Source of the DNA: Candidatus Heimdallarchaeota archaeon
GTDB taxonomy: Archaea; Asgardarchaeota; Heimdallarchaeia; JABLTI01
DNA length: 36,140 nt
NCBI GenBank assembly: GCA_019058165.1
Contig: JAHLVZ010000018.1
Span: 1-36,140, forward strand
Direction: 5' to 3'
Under the pieces are notes generated by a model. It was not told the DNA's origin. It saw only the letters and a program-made list of their open reading frames with translations, and did not search any database. Positions 15,002 to 24,317 of this stretch are shown piece after piece; the stretch's first letter is position 1, and each line of letters opens with the position of its first letter. Position numbers and translations under genes: made by a program.

Positions 15002-17947
15002 ATGAAACGCGGAAAAATCCTCTCGATTTGTCTATTATCACTTTTTATTTTCTCAGCTGCAATACCATTTGTATTATCAAAAGCGGCTTTTACAAATGTT
15101 ACAGTTCCGGAAACGTTAATCTATAAAAAAACAACTTATGATTTAAATGGCGATAAAATTGATGATAAACTATTGAGGAATGTCAAAAGGAGTAGAAGTA
15201 TGTTTATGGAAGCTATCTTACTCTACGATCATGAGATATCTTCAAGAGACAGAAATCGATTAAATCAATTAGGCGTTACACATTCTGAAGAAACTTGGGA
15301 TCTAGGAAGAAGAGTGGTAATCTCTGCAAATAAAGATAGACTTGACTTGATTGCTGGTTTACCTGGTGTTTCTTTAGTAACTACAGCTGAAATAAGATAT
15401 ATTATGATTGCCATAAAGGGTGAGGATTTCTCTGATTTATCTGCTTTAGAAAAATATGACGGATCGGAAATTTTTTGGGGTGTTGGTTGCGCATTAGTTC
15501 CTCATTATTCTGGTGTTGAAACTGATCTAGCGAGATTAGGAGATTATACTGTAATTTCTGATACAACAGATATCAAACTATATCCAGACGTAATAAAGGA
15601 AGATAATATTATTTTAAATCCAGATTCAACAATATCAGCTAATGAAATTAATGCTTCAGTAATGTGGTCCTTAGGTTATGATGGTGCAGGAATAGATGTA
15701 GGTGTAATAGATACTGGGATTAATGAAGACCATGATGCCTTTGAAGGTAGAGTTATTGGTGCTTTAAGTTTTATTAACACAACCTTAGGTTATGATTATA
15801 ATGATCCAACAACAACAGATCCAAATGGTCATGGTTCTCATACTTCTGGAATTGTTGGTGCAGGTGATCCAGCTGGTACCAGAGTTGGAATAGCTAAAGA
15901 TTGTAATCTCTATCACGCTAAAATTGGTTCACCAGCTCCTTTACCATCAATAATAGCAGGTCTGGATTGGTTAGTAAACACTTGTAACGTATCTGTAATT
16001 AATTTTAGTTTTGGTGGTAGTGATGGTGTCGGTCTTGATCCGCTTGAAATTGCTTTTTACAACGCCGTTCATGTTAAAGGAGTGGTCTGTGCAACTTCTG
16101 CAGGTAATGAGGGTAATTATGGATTTTATACAACTGGTTCCCCAGCTACAGATGATATAATTCATGTTGGTGGGGTTGTTGCTACTGGTGGACCTCAAAG
16201 TATTATATCTTATAGTTCACGTGGTCCTACTGCTGATGATCATATGAAACCAGATGTATTAGCACCAGGTTGGTTGATTGATTCATGTAGTAATATAGGA
16301 TCACTTTACACTACAATGAGTGGTACTTCTATGGCTTCACCTCACGTTGCAGGAGCAGCAGCATTACTTATTGATGCTTGTATAACAAATGGTTATGCAG
16401 TAAATCCTGGTTTGGTAAAAGCTGCTTTGATGAAGACAGCTACACCACTTGGTTCTGTTAACTTTTTAACACAAGCTAGAGGGGTAATCAATGTTGGTGC
16501 TGCTTGGCATTATATTAAAACAGCAATCACTGATAGTGGGATAAAAGTCGTTGGTGCTTGTAATCCTGTACAGCAACCATTACACTGGTGGTCAACAATG
16601 TTACAAGGGCAAATAACTGAACAATACTTAACTTGTGTATCCGCTCACAAAACTGATCTTTCTTTAGAATTGAGTGGAGATGTAGCATCTTTTGTCACAA
16701 TTGGATCATTCAGCAATCAATGGACAAATGTTGTAAAGGTTACCTATGATGTTCCAGTCGACGCAATTGTAGGATCTTATACAGGGACATTGACTTTCAA
16801 ATATTTGACAAATGTACTAGATACTGTAGCTATTGTTCTGACAGTGACTGAGAGTAATGGTCACACTATGCTTCTAAACTTTAAAACTACAGATTATAGT
16901 ATTGATCACATGTATGGTCAATATGCGTATTTCTCTGAAGATATCTTAACGAATGATTATGTAATAAGCGAGCAACTTGCGGATTTAGATTCTGGAATAA
17001 TAGATAATTATGATTGTGTTTGGTTACCAGATCCATTTGATTTAGATTATCCTAAATCTTTTGAAGGAGATTATAGTGTTGTTGAGACTTATAATGAATG
17101 GACAGAGAGTGAAAAAACAGCTTTAACTAACTATGTAGCATCAGGAGGTTCTGTTTTCCTTTGTTTCCTTGGTTATAGTGAAACAGATGTTGATGGATGG
17201 GGAACAGTTTTACATGGTACAAATGTCTCTGCTATCAATGACTGGACTAACCAATATGGAATAAATATTAGAGATACCTTATGGACAGGTTCTTATCCAA
17301 TTACGATGGATACAACAGAACCACATGCATTATCAATTGGAGTTGAAAGCATTGACCATTGGGGTACTTCAATTGAAGTATCAGGTAATGCTGTTCAAAT
17401 TACAGAAATAAATCCGGGTTCACAATATGCTACTTGTGCTACTTACCAACATGAAAGCGGTGGAAGAGTTATTGTCTTAACTACAAACTTCTGTCTGGAT
17501 ACTTCTGGCTATATAAACGATTATAATACTGGTACACAAAACGATAAATTTGGTCAAAATCTAGTTAGATGGGCAACAGCTCACTCAAGGATGTCTAGAA
17601 ACACTGTATCATTTACTGACCAATACGCAACATTGCGCTACGATTTTATTTCAGGAACTGAAACTTTTGGTGGATATGTTATAGATCCAGATGACAATCA
17701 AGAGGATTTGGTTTGGACAGAAATTGCTCCTGATACTTGGGAAGTAAATTACGAAATGATTAGCGAAGGATTTTATGAATTCTATCCCGAGTGTGGTGAA
17801 GCTGGTTTAGATGATTACGACTACATTAAATATCTAAACGGAGAACTCCCCACATCAACAAGTGGAATTTCAATTATCGTTGTTGTAATAATCTCTGGTT
17901 TTGGTTTAGCTGGATATGTTCTCATACAAAAATTCAGACGAAAGTAG
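15002..17947 (+). CDS. Secreted membrane-anchored subtilisin-like serine protease
   Basis: The 981-residue protein has a signal peptide (1-27), an inhibitor-like propeptide (about 60-130), and an S8 catalytic domain with Asp237 (V-I-D-T-G), His277 (G-H-G-S-H-T-S-G), the oxyanion Asn in S-A-G-N-E-G, and Ser443 (G-T-S-M-A-S-P-H). A beta-rich domain follows. A region from about 620 to 850 reminiscent of class I glutamine-amidotransferase-like folds comes next (T-A-L-T-N-Y-V-A-S-G-G-S-V-F, G-G-R-V-I-V-L-T-T-N). The protein ends in one transmembrane helix and a basic R-R-K tail, so the protease faces outward. A D-L-N-G-D-K-I-D-D segment near residue 41 may bind calcium. A strong hairpin terminator follows. 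Confidence 0.95.
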   Translation: MKRGKILSICLLSLFIFSAAIPFVLSKAAFTNVTVPETLIYKKTTYDLNGDKIDDKLLRNVKRSRSMFMEAILLYDHEISSRDRNRLNQLGVTHSEETWDLGRRVVISANKDRLDLIAGLPGVSLVTTAEIRYIMIAIKGEDFSDLSALEKYDGSEIFWGVGCALVPHYSGVETDLARLGDYTVISDTTDIKLYPDVIKEDNIILNPDSTISANEINASVMWSLGYDGAGIDVGVIDTGINEDHDAFEGRVIGALSFINTTLGYDYNDPTTTDPNGHGSHTSGIVGAGDPAGTRVGIAKDCNLYHAKIGSPAPLPSIIAGLDWLVNTCNVSVINFSFGGSDGVGLDPLEIAFYNAVHVKGVVCATSAGNEGNYGFYTTGSPATDDIIHVGGVVATGGPQSIISYSSRGPTADDHMKPDVLAPGWLIDSCSNIGSLYTTMSGTSMASPHVAGAAALLIDACITNGYAVNPGLVKAALMKTATPLGSVNFLTQARGVINVGAAWHYIKTAITDSGIKVVGACNPVQQPLHWWSTMLQGQITEQYLTCVSAHKTDLSLELSGDVASFVTIGSFSNQWTNVVKVTYDVPVDAIVGSYTGTLTFKYLTNVLDTVAIVLTVTESNGHTMLLNFKTTDYSIDHMYGQYAYFSEDILTNDYVISEQLADLDSGIIDNYDCVWLPDPFDLDYPKSFEGDYSVVETYNEWTESEKTALTNYVASGGSVFLCFLGYSETDVDGWGTVLHGTNVSAINDWTNQYGINIRDTLWTGSYPITMDTTEPHALSIGVESIDHWGTSIEVSGNAVQITEINPGSQYATCATYQHESGGRVIVLTTNFCLDTSGYINDYNTGTQNDKFGQNLVRWATAHSRMSRNTVSFTDQYATLRYDFISGTETFGGYVIDPDDNQEDLVWTEIAPDTWEVNYEMISEGFYEFYPECGEAGLDDYDYIKYLNGELPTSTSGISIIVVVIISGFGLAGYVLIQKFRRK

Positions 17948-17966
17948 TTTAGTTTAAAACTCGTAA

Positions 17967-18015
17967 GCGAAGAATTTACTTGATTCTTCGCAAATATTTT
18001 CTTTTTCTTAATTCC
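17967..18015 (+). terminator. Hairpin terminator after the subtilisin gene
   Basis: GCGAAGAAT (17967-17975) pairs perfectly with ATTCTTCGC (17983-17991) across a 7-base loop. T-rich sequence follows to about 18015. It lies 20 bp past the stop codon. Confidence 0.7.
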
Positions 18016-18084
18016 TTGATTTTTTTATCTATTTATTTGAAGAATTGCCACAAAAAAAAGCTTTTTACATCAACCGTAGCACTT

Positions 18085-18109
18085 AATAAAGTTGTATAAT
18101 AACTTTATT
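18085..18109 (+). promoter_or_regulatory. Profilin promoter: TATA box inside an inverted repeat
   Basis: AATAAAGTT-GTATAAT-AACTTTATT is a perfect 9-bp inverted repeat whose 7-base centre forms the TATA-like core. It lies 38 bp upstream of the ATG, so transcription should start near 18125. A ribosome-binding site AAAGGAG at 18131-18137 precedes the start. A dimeric repressor could cover the TATA box; this is inferred from symmetry alone. Confidence 0.45.
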
Positions 18110-18147
18110 CGAACACTATTTAACAAATAAAAAGGAGAATAAAAACG

Positions 18148-18510
18148 ATGTCATTTGAAACAGAAGCTGCACGGTTACAGAAAAATGGGGTTATTGGAGC
18201 GCTAGCTTTAGTTGGAGCTGATGGAAAGATCTATTGGACAACTCAGAACTGGCAAGTAGATGGGGCAACAATAATCGAAGCGTGGACTAAAAAAGCTCCC
18301 TGGATAGTAGTTCAAGGAGTCAAATATTCTACCATTGATGCAACAAATAGTCGTTTAGTTTGCACAAATGTCCAACAGCAAGGTCATATAGTAATCGCAA
18401 AAACTCCTTTCTGGCAAGGGTTTATCATGGCTTGGTGTTCTCCAGCGAATCCCGTACGAATGGTATATGTTGACATAGCAAAATTAGCTGGTACAGTTAA
18501 ACCAGGATAA
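18148..18510 (+). CDS. Asgard profilin
   Basis: The 120-residue cytosolic protein has the profilin size and order: N-terminal helix, a strand A-L-A-L-V-G-A-D-G-K-I-Y-W like the eukaryotic A-A-I-I-G-x-D-G-x-V-W, a helix with I-I-E-A-W, then G-V-K-Y-S-T-I, matching the profilin G-x-K-Y-x-x-I strand. Next come G-H-I-V-I-A-K-T, like G-x-x-I-x-K-T, and a final strand and helix. Published work shows that Asgard profilins bind actin and that at least one Heimdall profilin binds polyproline and phosphoinositides. A Roadblock-type fold is the alternative, but the G-x-K-Y and G-x-x-I-x-K-T spacing favours profilin. It is tail to tail with the polyproline protein, 74 bp apart. Confidence 0.8.
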   Translation: MSFETEAARLQKNGVIGALALVGADGKIYWTTQNWQVDGATIIEAWTKKAPWIVVQGVKYSTIDATNSRLVCTNVQQQGHIVIAKTPFWQGFIMAWCSPANPVRMVYVDIAKLAGTVKPG

Positions 18511-18523
18511 GTTTAATTGAAAT

Positions 18524-18560
18524 GATTCTCACACTGAGAATCTTAAAATCTCATTTTTCT
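18524..18560 (+). terminator. Hairpin terminator after profilin
   Basis: GATTCTCA-CAC-TGAGAATC (18524-18542) is a perfect 8-bp stem with a 3-base loop, 13 bp after the stop codon and followed by T-rich sequence. It separates profilin from the convergent gene at 18585. Confidence 0.65.
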
Positions 18561-18584
18561 TAATTAATAGAATTAGTTGTAAGG

Positions 18585-21500
18585 TTAATCCAAGAACATA
18601 TTTTGAGCAGGAGCATCATGAGTTTCAGTAAAAATAGTTCCTTTTTCTACCACTTGAATAGTTGAGAGATCAAAACCAGTTACATTCATTCTTGAGAGGA
18701 GTTTACCATAATCCGCAAGTGATTGAACTTTTCTACCTACAATTAATGTTTTCAAAATGTTGTGTGAGCATAATGAATCCTTGAGATCAACTCCTATTGT
18801 TCCCATAACTGAGTGAGAAATATCTGACATTATCTCTTTTTCAACAGTTGCATTTGAAAATAGAACCACAATCTCTCTTGAGAGTTTTTCGCTAACTAAC
18901 ATAACTGGGTGATCAGATAAAGATAATCCAAGACAGGTACCCATATGTCTTCCACTTATGGTTCTAACTCTTAAACACTCTAAAGGAAATATTTCTGGTG
19001 GACGGAATGTTCGGGAAGAATTTCTCAATATAACTTTATTTTTAGTTATTTTATCAATGGATCCTCCTGATACAAATATCCTAAATGAATTCAAGATTTC
19101 ATTAGGTAAGATGGGGAAGCCTCGATTTAAAGAGTAATTAATTAGTGTTTTAGGCTTTAATGCTTCACCTTCTGGTATCCTCAATTGTTTCGCAATTAAG
19201 TACTTTACCAACCATATTTTCTCTTTTGTCTTTTCTTCTGTAATATTTAGTCTATTAACTAAGTAATCGATAAGAGTATTATCTGGTTCTTCTTTATCCA
19301 AAAGTAGTAGTTTACCCATTAATGGATGTTGAACAGCTGCTATGATTTTTCCTATTTTTACTCCATGACTCAAGTAACAGTATTTTCCTACTGGTGATTT
19401 TTCTGCTGTTCCGATTTGTCCATCCCACGGAGCAGTTCTATAGGGTTGAGAAGCTAGTATGCTATCTTGACTACAAATAATAGCTCCTCTTTTGATTCGA
19501 ATTTTATCTACCGGGACAATACCAATTATTTCTGGAACCGATCTTACATCACCTTTAGGATAGTTTACATTTCGGAAGTTTGCAAATTCTTGCAGTCTAG
19601 TTATATGTAGTGCTACATCTTTTTGAACTTGAAGTGATTCCATAACTTCCCGAATAACATAGTTTTTGCGTTTTTCTGCAGATTCAGTTAATTCCTCTGT
19701 TATCCAGAGGGGTTTTATTTGATCAAATATTTTATCAATAATACTTTGATTTGCTTCTGTTTCTGTTACTAATATGAAACCAAGACGATTATTTCCATAA
19801 ACGACAACTTCTTGTAGATATCCTAAGAATTCTCTATTTGTATCTTCGAGTAAATTGAAAAGTGCTTTGCCCGATAATTTCCATGCTTCTGAAGATGCTT
19901 CTAACAGCTTCGGAGATACCATTGTTTCCTTTGTTGGTTTAAGTAATTGCTCTTCTTCTTTTTCTGGAAGTTCAATTTTTTCTTCTCTTACTGCTTCTTG
20001 CTGAACAATTTCAGGTGTAGGTACTGTTTCAGATATAATTTCTTCTGTTACAGACGATTCGGGTGGTGGAGGAGGTGGTGGGAGTAGAGTTTGTTGTGGG
20101 GGAGGTGGTAGTGTGGGAAGAACTTCTGGTTCTGTAGGAATGGATGGAACTTCAATTGTTTGAGTTTCCTTTATCTCTGGAATTATTTCTATGTTATCTG
20201 TATCAATTTTAATAAGCTCTTCAGGAGCCATTGGTTCAATTTCAGAAACAATAGTTAGATCTTCAGTTAGTTCAGATAAGCTCCCTGAATCGGTAATAAG
20301 ATCTCCTGCGGAACCATTACTTGTATCTACTGTTTTCTTGATATCAGATGCTAAACTACTAAACTGAGCTTTTGTTTTGGGAGTTTCTTTCTCGACTTCA
20401 ACTGGTTTTACTGTGCTTGTTTCTACTTCATCTTTTCCGATTAATTTTGATAATAACCCCTCAAAAGATTGAAAGATAATTTGTTCTGTTAAATCATTTA
20501 ATTTTGCTTTGGAACCATTTATTTCAAAAGGTAAATTGAAGTCTTCCATCCCAATAATTTCAAGTTCAAGTACAGGTTCATAGACTGGTTGAGGAGTATC
20601 AGGAATCATTAATGAATCCGATGGTTGGACCATTTCTTCATCAGAAAGCTCAATCTCCTCAAGTATAGGTGAATCTGTTGTGTCTATTAAGAAATAACTG
20701 ACAGGATCATCTATCTGTCTCTCAAATTCTAGAGTTTCAATTAAAGGATCGATCGATTTTTTCTTCTCAATTAATTCTTCAGTTTCTTCTGTAGCAATTT
20801 CTAAGCCAAATTGTTCTGGCATATATAAATCATGAGAATCATCAATAACTAGTATGTCTTTTTGTAAGAGATTTAAACAGTTGCAATAACCCTTAATGTC
20901 TTCTGATAGAATTTTGATATAATCTTTTAATTCATTAACTGATTGTTGAAAATCTAGTAATGATTTAAAATCAGGCAAACCATTTCTAGAAGTTGAAGTA
21001 CTAATTTCTAACTGAGTTGTTTTCACAGTAGCCAATAATTCAGCAATTGCTTTGCGATATTCTTTACGTATCTCAATTTCATGAGTGAGTTCACTTGAGA
21101 GTTGCTTCAACTCAGCTTCATTTTCTATTCCGTGCCCAAAAGAAAACTTTAGATAATTCTCGAGTGTAAATTTCACTAATTCACCTTTTGATGGGTTTCT
21201 CTTGAGATATTTTTCTCGGGCACCAAATCTATTTTGAGCTAGACGAAGATCAAATTCAAGTGTTTCAATTTTTATGTTTGCAGTATCCGGATTCACTTTT
21301 TTCTCAGCAATCAGAATATTGAGTTTCTGCATATTGTGATTCAGATTTCTAATGTTTCTCGCAAGTTCTTGAATTTCTCTTCTTATTTTTAGATGTCTGA
21401 AGAATGTTCGAGGAACATTAAATGTTGGTAATAAATCCTCAATAGAGATTTTACCAATCAAACTGTTTGCACTCAAAGGGATTTCTCTTGCATTTATTGC

Positions 21501-21656
21501 TTCTCTTAATTCATCATCAGTTGATGCGCTTACAGCGAATAATTGTTTTTCTAGTATTTGCATTCTATTATCAAAAATCTCAGAATCAATTTCCTCGAGA
21601 GCGTACTGCTTCTCAATTTCCATTATCTCTTTGAGGATATCAATTCTAGTTCGCAT
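18585..21656 (-). CDS. Large coiled-coil, polyproline and PRC-like protein
   Basis: The protein has 1023 residues with no signal peptide or membrane helix. Residues 1-270 are helical and partly coiled coil (E-I-Q-E-L-A-R-N-I-R-N-L, then E-I-E-I-R-K-E-Y-R-K). Residues about 280-590 are acidic and disorder-prone. At about 513-533 two proline runs, P-P-P-P and P-P-P-P-P-P-P, are separated by a short Q-Q-T-L-L spacer. The C-terminal 430 residues are globular, with PRC-barrel-like segments, for example R-T-I-S-G-R-H-M-G-T-C-L-G-L-S-L and V-M-G-T-I-G-V-D-L. Proline runs of this kind are the usual profilin ligand, and profilin is the next gene. The function is unknown; a scaffold linking membrane or division structures to actin is a hypothesis. 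Confidence 0.65.
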   Translation of the reverse strand: MRTRIDILKEIMEIEKQYALEEIDSEIFDNRMQILEKQLFAVSASTDDELREAINAREIPLSANSLIGKISIEDLLPTFNVPRTFFRHLKIRREIQELARNIRNLNHNMQKLNILIAEKKVNPDTANIKIETLEFDLRLAQNRFGAREKYLKRNPSKGELVKFTLENYLKFSFGHGIENEAELKQLSSELTHEIEIRKEYRKAIAELLATVKTTQLEISTSTSRNGLPDFKSLLDFQQSVNELKDYIKILSEDIKGYCNCLNLLQKDILVIDDSHDLYMPEQFGLEIATEETEELIEKKKSIDPLIETLEFERQIDDPVSYFLIDTTDSPILEEIELSDEEMVQPSDSLMIPDTPQPVYEPVLELEIIGMEDFNLPFEINGSKAKLNDLTEQIIFQSFEGLLSKLIGKDEVETSTVKPVEVEKETPKTKAQFSSLASDIKKTVDTSNGSAGDLITDSGSLSELTEDLTIVSEIEPMAPEELIKIDTDNIEIIPEIKETQTIEVPSIPTEPEVLPTLPPPPQQTLLPPPPPPPESSVTEEIISETVPTPEIVQQEAVREEKIELPEKEEEQLLKPTKETMVSPKLLEASSEAWKLSGKALFNLLEDTNREFLGYLQEVVVYGNNRLGFILVTETEANQSIIDKIFDQIKPLWITEELTESAEKRKNYVIREVMESLQVQKDVALHITRLQEFANFRNVNYPKGDVRSVPEIIGIVPVDKIRIKRGAIICSQDSILASQPYRTAPWDGQIGTAEKSPVGKYCYLSHGVKIGKIIAAVQHPLMGKLLLLDKEEPDNTLIDYLVNRLNITEEKTKEKIWLVKYLIAKQLRIPEGEALKPKTLINYSLNRGFPILPNEILNSFRIFVSGGSIDKITKNKVILRNSSRTFRPPEIFPLECLRVRTISGRHMGTCLGLSLSDHPVMLVSEKLSREIVVLFSNATVEKEIMSDISHSVMGTIGVDLKDSLCSHNILKTLIVGRKVQSLADYGKLLSRMNVTGFDLSTIQVVEKGTIFTETHDAPAQNMFLD

Positions 21657-21846
21657 AACAGTCCCACAATATTATATCTACATATAACTTTACTTCATTC
21701 TAATTTAAAAAAGCTAACATATAAGAAATGAGCTATTTCTGCATTCTCACTTTGAGCTTTCAATTTACACAGAAAATTATTAAATAAGTTTAAGTTTTCT
21801 TGATTGCAGTTTATGTTTGATAGAGAGCAAACAGGTATGGCAATAA

Positions 21847-22611
21847 ATGACGTTCACTGAGTGGTATCACAATAACCAAAATTGGTTAATGCTAGTATGT
21901 ATGTTTATTACACTAGTAGTTATTTTGTCCCTATTTTATCTTTTAAGCAAAAAAGGAATGGATGTTTTTTATACTCGAAAAGGAGTTCACATAACCGCTG
22001 GTTGCTACATCTTTTTCTGGCTCATGGCATCTGATATTGGTTGGGCTAGATATGTTGCTATGATACCTGCAGCGTTGACTGCTATTGTTTTCTTATTAAT
22101 TGGTCTAAAAGTAATTCCTGGTGGATTCATGGTAAGAAGTATGTCAAGAACTGGGGAACCATTTGATCTCATCAAAGGAACCATGATTTATGCTATTGTT
22201 ATGACTTTAATTTGTGTTTTTGTTTGGAGAGACACTCCATGGGGTTTAATAATTATCATGACAATCGCCTGGGGTGATGGTATTGCCCCTATAGCTGGAA
22301 GATTTTTTGGAAAACACAAATATAGAACAATTGGCGGTGGAGAGAAGACAGTGGAGGGAAGTATTGCAATGTTCATTTCTTCAGTTGCTTTTAGTTACTT
22401 TATTGTCTATCTTTTTGGTATTGTTTTAACAGGACAAAACTGGTTATGGGGAAACCTTGAGTGGCCATGGCTTTGGGGAAAAATACTCATACTAGTAGCA
22501 GTAGGAACAATAGCAGAGGGATTAAGTCCATCAGATATTGATAATTTGGTAGTGCCGATTGTTATGTTCTTAATTTCTGTTGCTTTTGGATTAAGACCAA
22601 CAGTTTACTAA
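21847..22611 (+). CDS. Phytol/dolichol kinase-like (VTE5/DGK1-type) membrane enzyme
   Basis: This 254-residue integral membrane protein has about six or seven hydrophobic helices. It has the CTP-dependent lipid-alcohol kinase signatures: R-K-G-V-H-I-T-A-G at 44-52 and W-G-D-G-I-A-P-I-A-G-R-F-F-G-K-H at about 142-157, followed by K-T-V-E-G-S. Relatives phosphorylate phytol, dolichol, geranylgeraniol or diacylglycerol. In an archaeon, a prenyl alcohol or archaeol-type lipid is likely. A DUF92/VTE6-like gene about 8.6 kb away could do the next phosphorylation. The gene is convergent with the thioredoxin gene. Confidence 0.75.
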   Translation: MTFTEWYHNNQNWLMLVCMFITLVVILSLFYLLSKKGMDVFYTRKGVHITAGCYIFFWLMASDIGWARYVAMIPAALTAIVFLLIGLKVIPGGFMVRSMSRTGEPFDLIKGTMIYAIVMTLICVFVWRDTPWGLIIIMTIAWGDGIAPIAGRFFGKHKYRTIGGGEKTVEGSIAMFISSVAFSYFIVYLFGIVLTGQNWLWGNLEWPWLWGKILILVAVGTIAEGLSPSDIDNLVVPIVMFLISVAFGLRPTVY

Positions 22612-22623
22612 AAAGAAAGGAAA

Positions 22624-23112
22624 TTATCCTTGAGAGTTATCAAGGATATATACTAATTCTTCTTCAAGTGTTGGTTTATGTTCTGGATTTTCTAGCATTT
22701 CACCAACAAGTTTGCCATTTGAATCAACAATATAGATGGTAGGAATCTTTCGTAAATCAAAATCATTAACTTCTGGTGGGGATGGGGGAACTCTCCAACG
22801 AATATCAGGATCTTTGGGAGCAGATTTTATTCCTTTAAAGAAAACACCATTTATATTTGGCCTTAGTTTGACTATTTTAGCAAAAGCTGCTACATTTGTT
22901 TTACAGTCTTTACACCAATCAGCACAAAAAACCACAAATAAGTGCCCCTTTGCTTTTTCCTCTAGTTCTGAAAGAACACCTTCAATGGGTTCATATTTTT
23001 CAAAATTCTCTCTAATTATATCTCCATCTTTACCAGAGAGATTCTTAATCATTTCATCTACTTTTACACCAGATTTTTCTAAATGCTTAACGTCATGAAT
23101 TTCTTTAACCAT
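22624..23112 (-). CDS. Thioredoxin-like protein with WCKDC motif
   Basis: With the start at the ATG of 23112 the protein has 162 residues. An upstream ATG at 23271 would add a 53-residue Lys/Asn-rich extension that looks non-coding, and a GAAGTGAT sequence just before 23112 supports the shorter form. The active site W-C-K-D-C (Cys67, Cys70) follows strand F-V-V-F-C-A-D. A cis-Pro region, R-K-I-P-T-I-Y-I-V-D, and a final helix complete the fold. A cytosolic thiol-disulphide role is likely. The insert P-P-S-P-P-E-V before the cis-Pro region is unusual. The stop codon lies inside or next to an inverted repeat that may end the transcript. Confidence 0.85.
   Translation of the reverse strand: MVKEIHDVKHLEKSGVKVDEMIKNLSGKDGDIIRENFEKYEPIEGVLSELEEKAKGHLFVVFCADWCKDCKTNVAAFAKIVKLRPNINGVFFKGIKSAPKDPDIRWRVPPSPPEVNDFDLRKIPTIYIVDSNGKLVGEMLENPEHKPTLEEELVYILDNSQG
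22625..22648 (-). terminator. Inverted repeat at the thioredoxin gene end
   Basis: TATCCTTGA (22625-22633) pairs perfectly with TCAAGGATA (22640-22648) over a 6-base loop at the end of the thioredoxin gene. On the minus strand it is followed by T-rich sequence. It sits between two convergent genes and could serve both. Confidence 0.5.
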
Positions 23113-23334
23113 TTTAATCACTTCATTTAATTTACCATGCAATTTTGGTATGTTAATTATTAATTCTTTGCTTTTATATTCTAAGACGAAAAAACAATAA
23201 TTTTTTAGTAAGTAAATTTGTCGGAAATTATTTTTCCGTTTTTTCACGGAATTCTTATAAGTCATTTTCACCAGATATTACTAGAATTGGGTTTATTATT
23301 TTGATTCATGAAAATCGAAGGAAGGTAAATAGGA

Positions 23335-24285
23335 ATGTCTAGGAGTACGTATTCTGAAAATGAAATTGAGAAATTTCTACGTGAAGTTTTGAAATCAGAA
23401 CTTGCCTTTAATGTCTATAAGCAACTTGTAGAAGATGGAGGAAATACTGCACTGGGAATTTCAGAAAACTTAAAAACTAAAGGAAAGAAAGCATCAAAAA
23501 CTCGAGTCTATGAAGAAATTTCTTCACTTCAAAAATTGGGATTAATAAAGCGAGTGTCAAATCGCCCGCCTATTTATACTACAGTTCCTTCTCAAGAAAA
23601 TTTTGAACGAATAGCTAGATTATTTTTTATGGATACTCGAGAGGAATTAATGAGACGTTGGGCAGCAACTTATCCGTTTTTACCTGAAGAAATGAGACTT
23701 TCTACTGAATCCAAAACTTTGAAATTAGCAACAGGACCAATAGTTAATTTCAGCCCCTATCCTGTTGTGGATGTTTTTAATCTTGCCAACATAGAAGACC
23801 TAAGAAGATATATGCTCCGTGTTTTCGAATCTAATTTAATTTGTGTTTCCCAAGCAATTGTCGAAACAAGTTTTGGTTCTGATCAGTTTATCTATGCATT
23901 CCAGGAACTAAATTTTGAACCCTTAATAAAACAAGTGAAAGAGAATTTTGAAAGGTTTGGAAGAATTTCCTCTAGAACTCTTTCAAGTTATTACACAGAT
24001 GAAATTAAGGAAATACTGAAGACAGGAAAATTAAGCAAATTGCAAAGCCAATTTTTCGGATTTTTGGACTATGAAATAAGGGAACCAAAAGAAAAATTAT
24101 CCAGCTTTATCCTAGGAAAAAATAATCTATTATATCCAATAGGAATTGGAGTAGTAAACTCAAAAACTTTTGTTATTATTGAGATTAGGGATCCAACTAT
24201 CATCGAAATAGCTCAAGATGCTTTTGAATCTGCTTGGGAATCTGCTAAAATTATTTTAGAAGTTAAAGATGGTAAAATTATCTGA
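23335..24285 (+). CDS. TrmB-family transcriptional regulator
   Basis: The 316-residue protein has an N-terminal TrmB-type winged helix at about 18-85: F-N-V-Y-K-Q-L-V-E-D-G-G, then S-K-T-R-V-Y-E-E-I-S-S-L-Q-K-L-G-L-I and the wing R-P-P-I-Y-T-T-V-P. A larger C-terminal domain follows. The classic TrmB members sense sugars there and repress transport or metabolic genes. Here the C-terminal part shows no sugar-binding signature I can name. No transporter is adjacent, so the regulon is unknown. The gene diverges from thioredoxin and converges on the HD-domain gene. Confidence 0.85.
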   Translation: MSRSTYSENEIEKFLREVLKSELAFNVYKQLVEDGGNTALGISENLKTKGKKASKTRVYEEISSLQKLGLIKRVSNRPPIYTTVPSQENFERIARLFFMDTREELMRRWAATYPFLPEEMRLSTESKTLKLATGPIVNFSPYPVVDVFNLANIEDLRRYMLRVFESNLICVSQAIVETSFGSDQFIYAFQELNFEPLIKQVKENFERFGRISSRTLSSYYTDEIKEILKTGKLSKLQSQFFGFLDYEIREPKEKLSSFILGKNNLLYPIGIGVVNSKTFVIIEIRDPTIIEIAQDAFESAWESAKIILEVKDGKII

Positions 24286-24301
24286 CTTCAATTAGAATTG
24301 A

Positions 24302-24317
24302 GGGGAGTTGTCTCCCC
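24302..24317 (+). terminator. GC-rich hairpin after the TrmB-family gene
   Basis: GGGGAG-TTGT-CTCCCC is a perfect 6-bp stem, 16 bp past the stop codon and one of the most GC-rich hairpins in the window. An outer TCAATT/AATTGA pair lies just before it. No long T-run follows, so termination is likely rather than certain. Confidence 0.5.

Noticed and set aside
207..18127. The same 17-mer, ACACTATTTAACAAATA, near 207 and near 18115
   Set aside because: It is AT-rich and lies in different contexts relative to the flanking genes. A chance match is plausible in this base composition.
18148..18510. Roadblock/LC7 domain as the identity of the profilin gene
   Set aside because: The size is similar and Roadblock proteins are common in Asgards. 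The G-x-K-Y-x-x-I and G-x-x-I-x-K-T motifs, in that order and spacing, fit profilin better.
22624..23271. Longer thioredoxin with a 53-residue N-terminal extension
   Set aside because: The extension is Lys/Asn-rich, matches no signal peptide, and the internal ATG at 23112 has a better ribosome-binding site.
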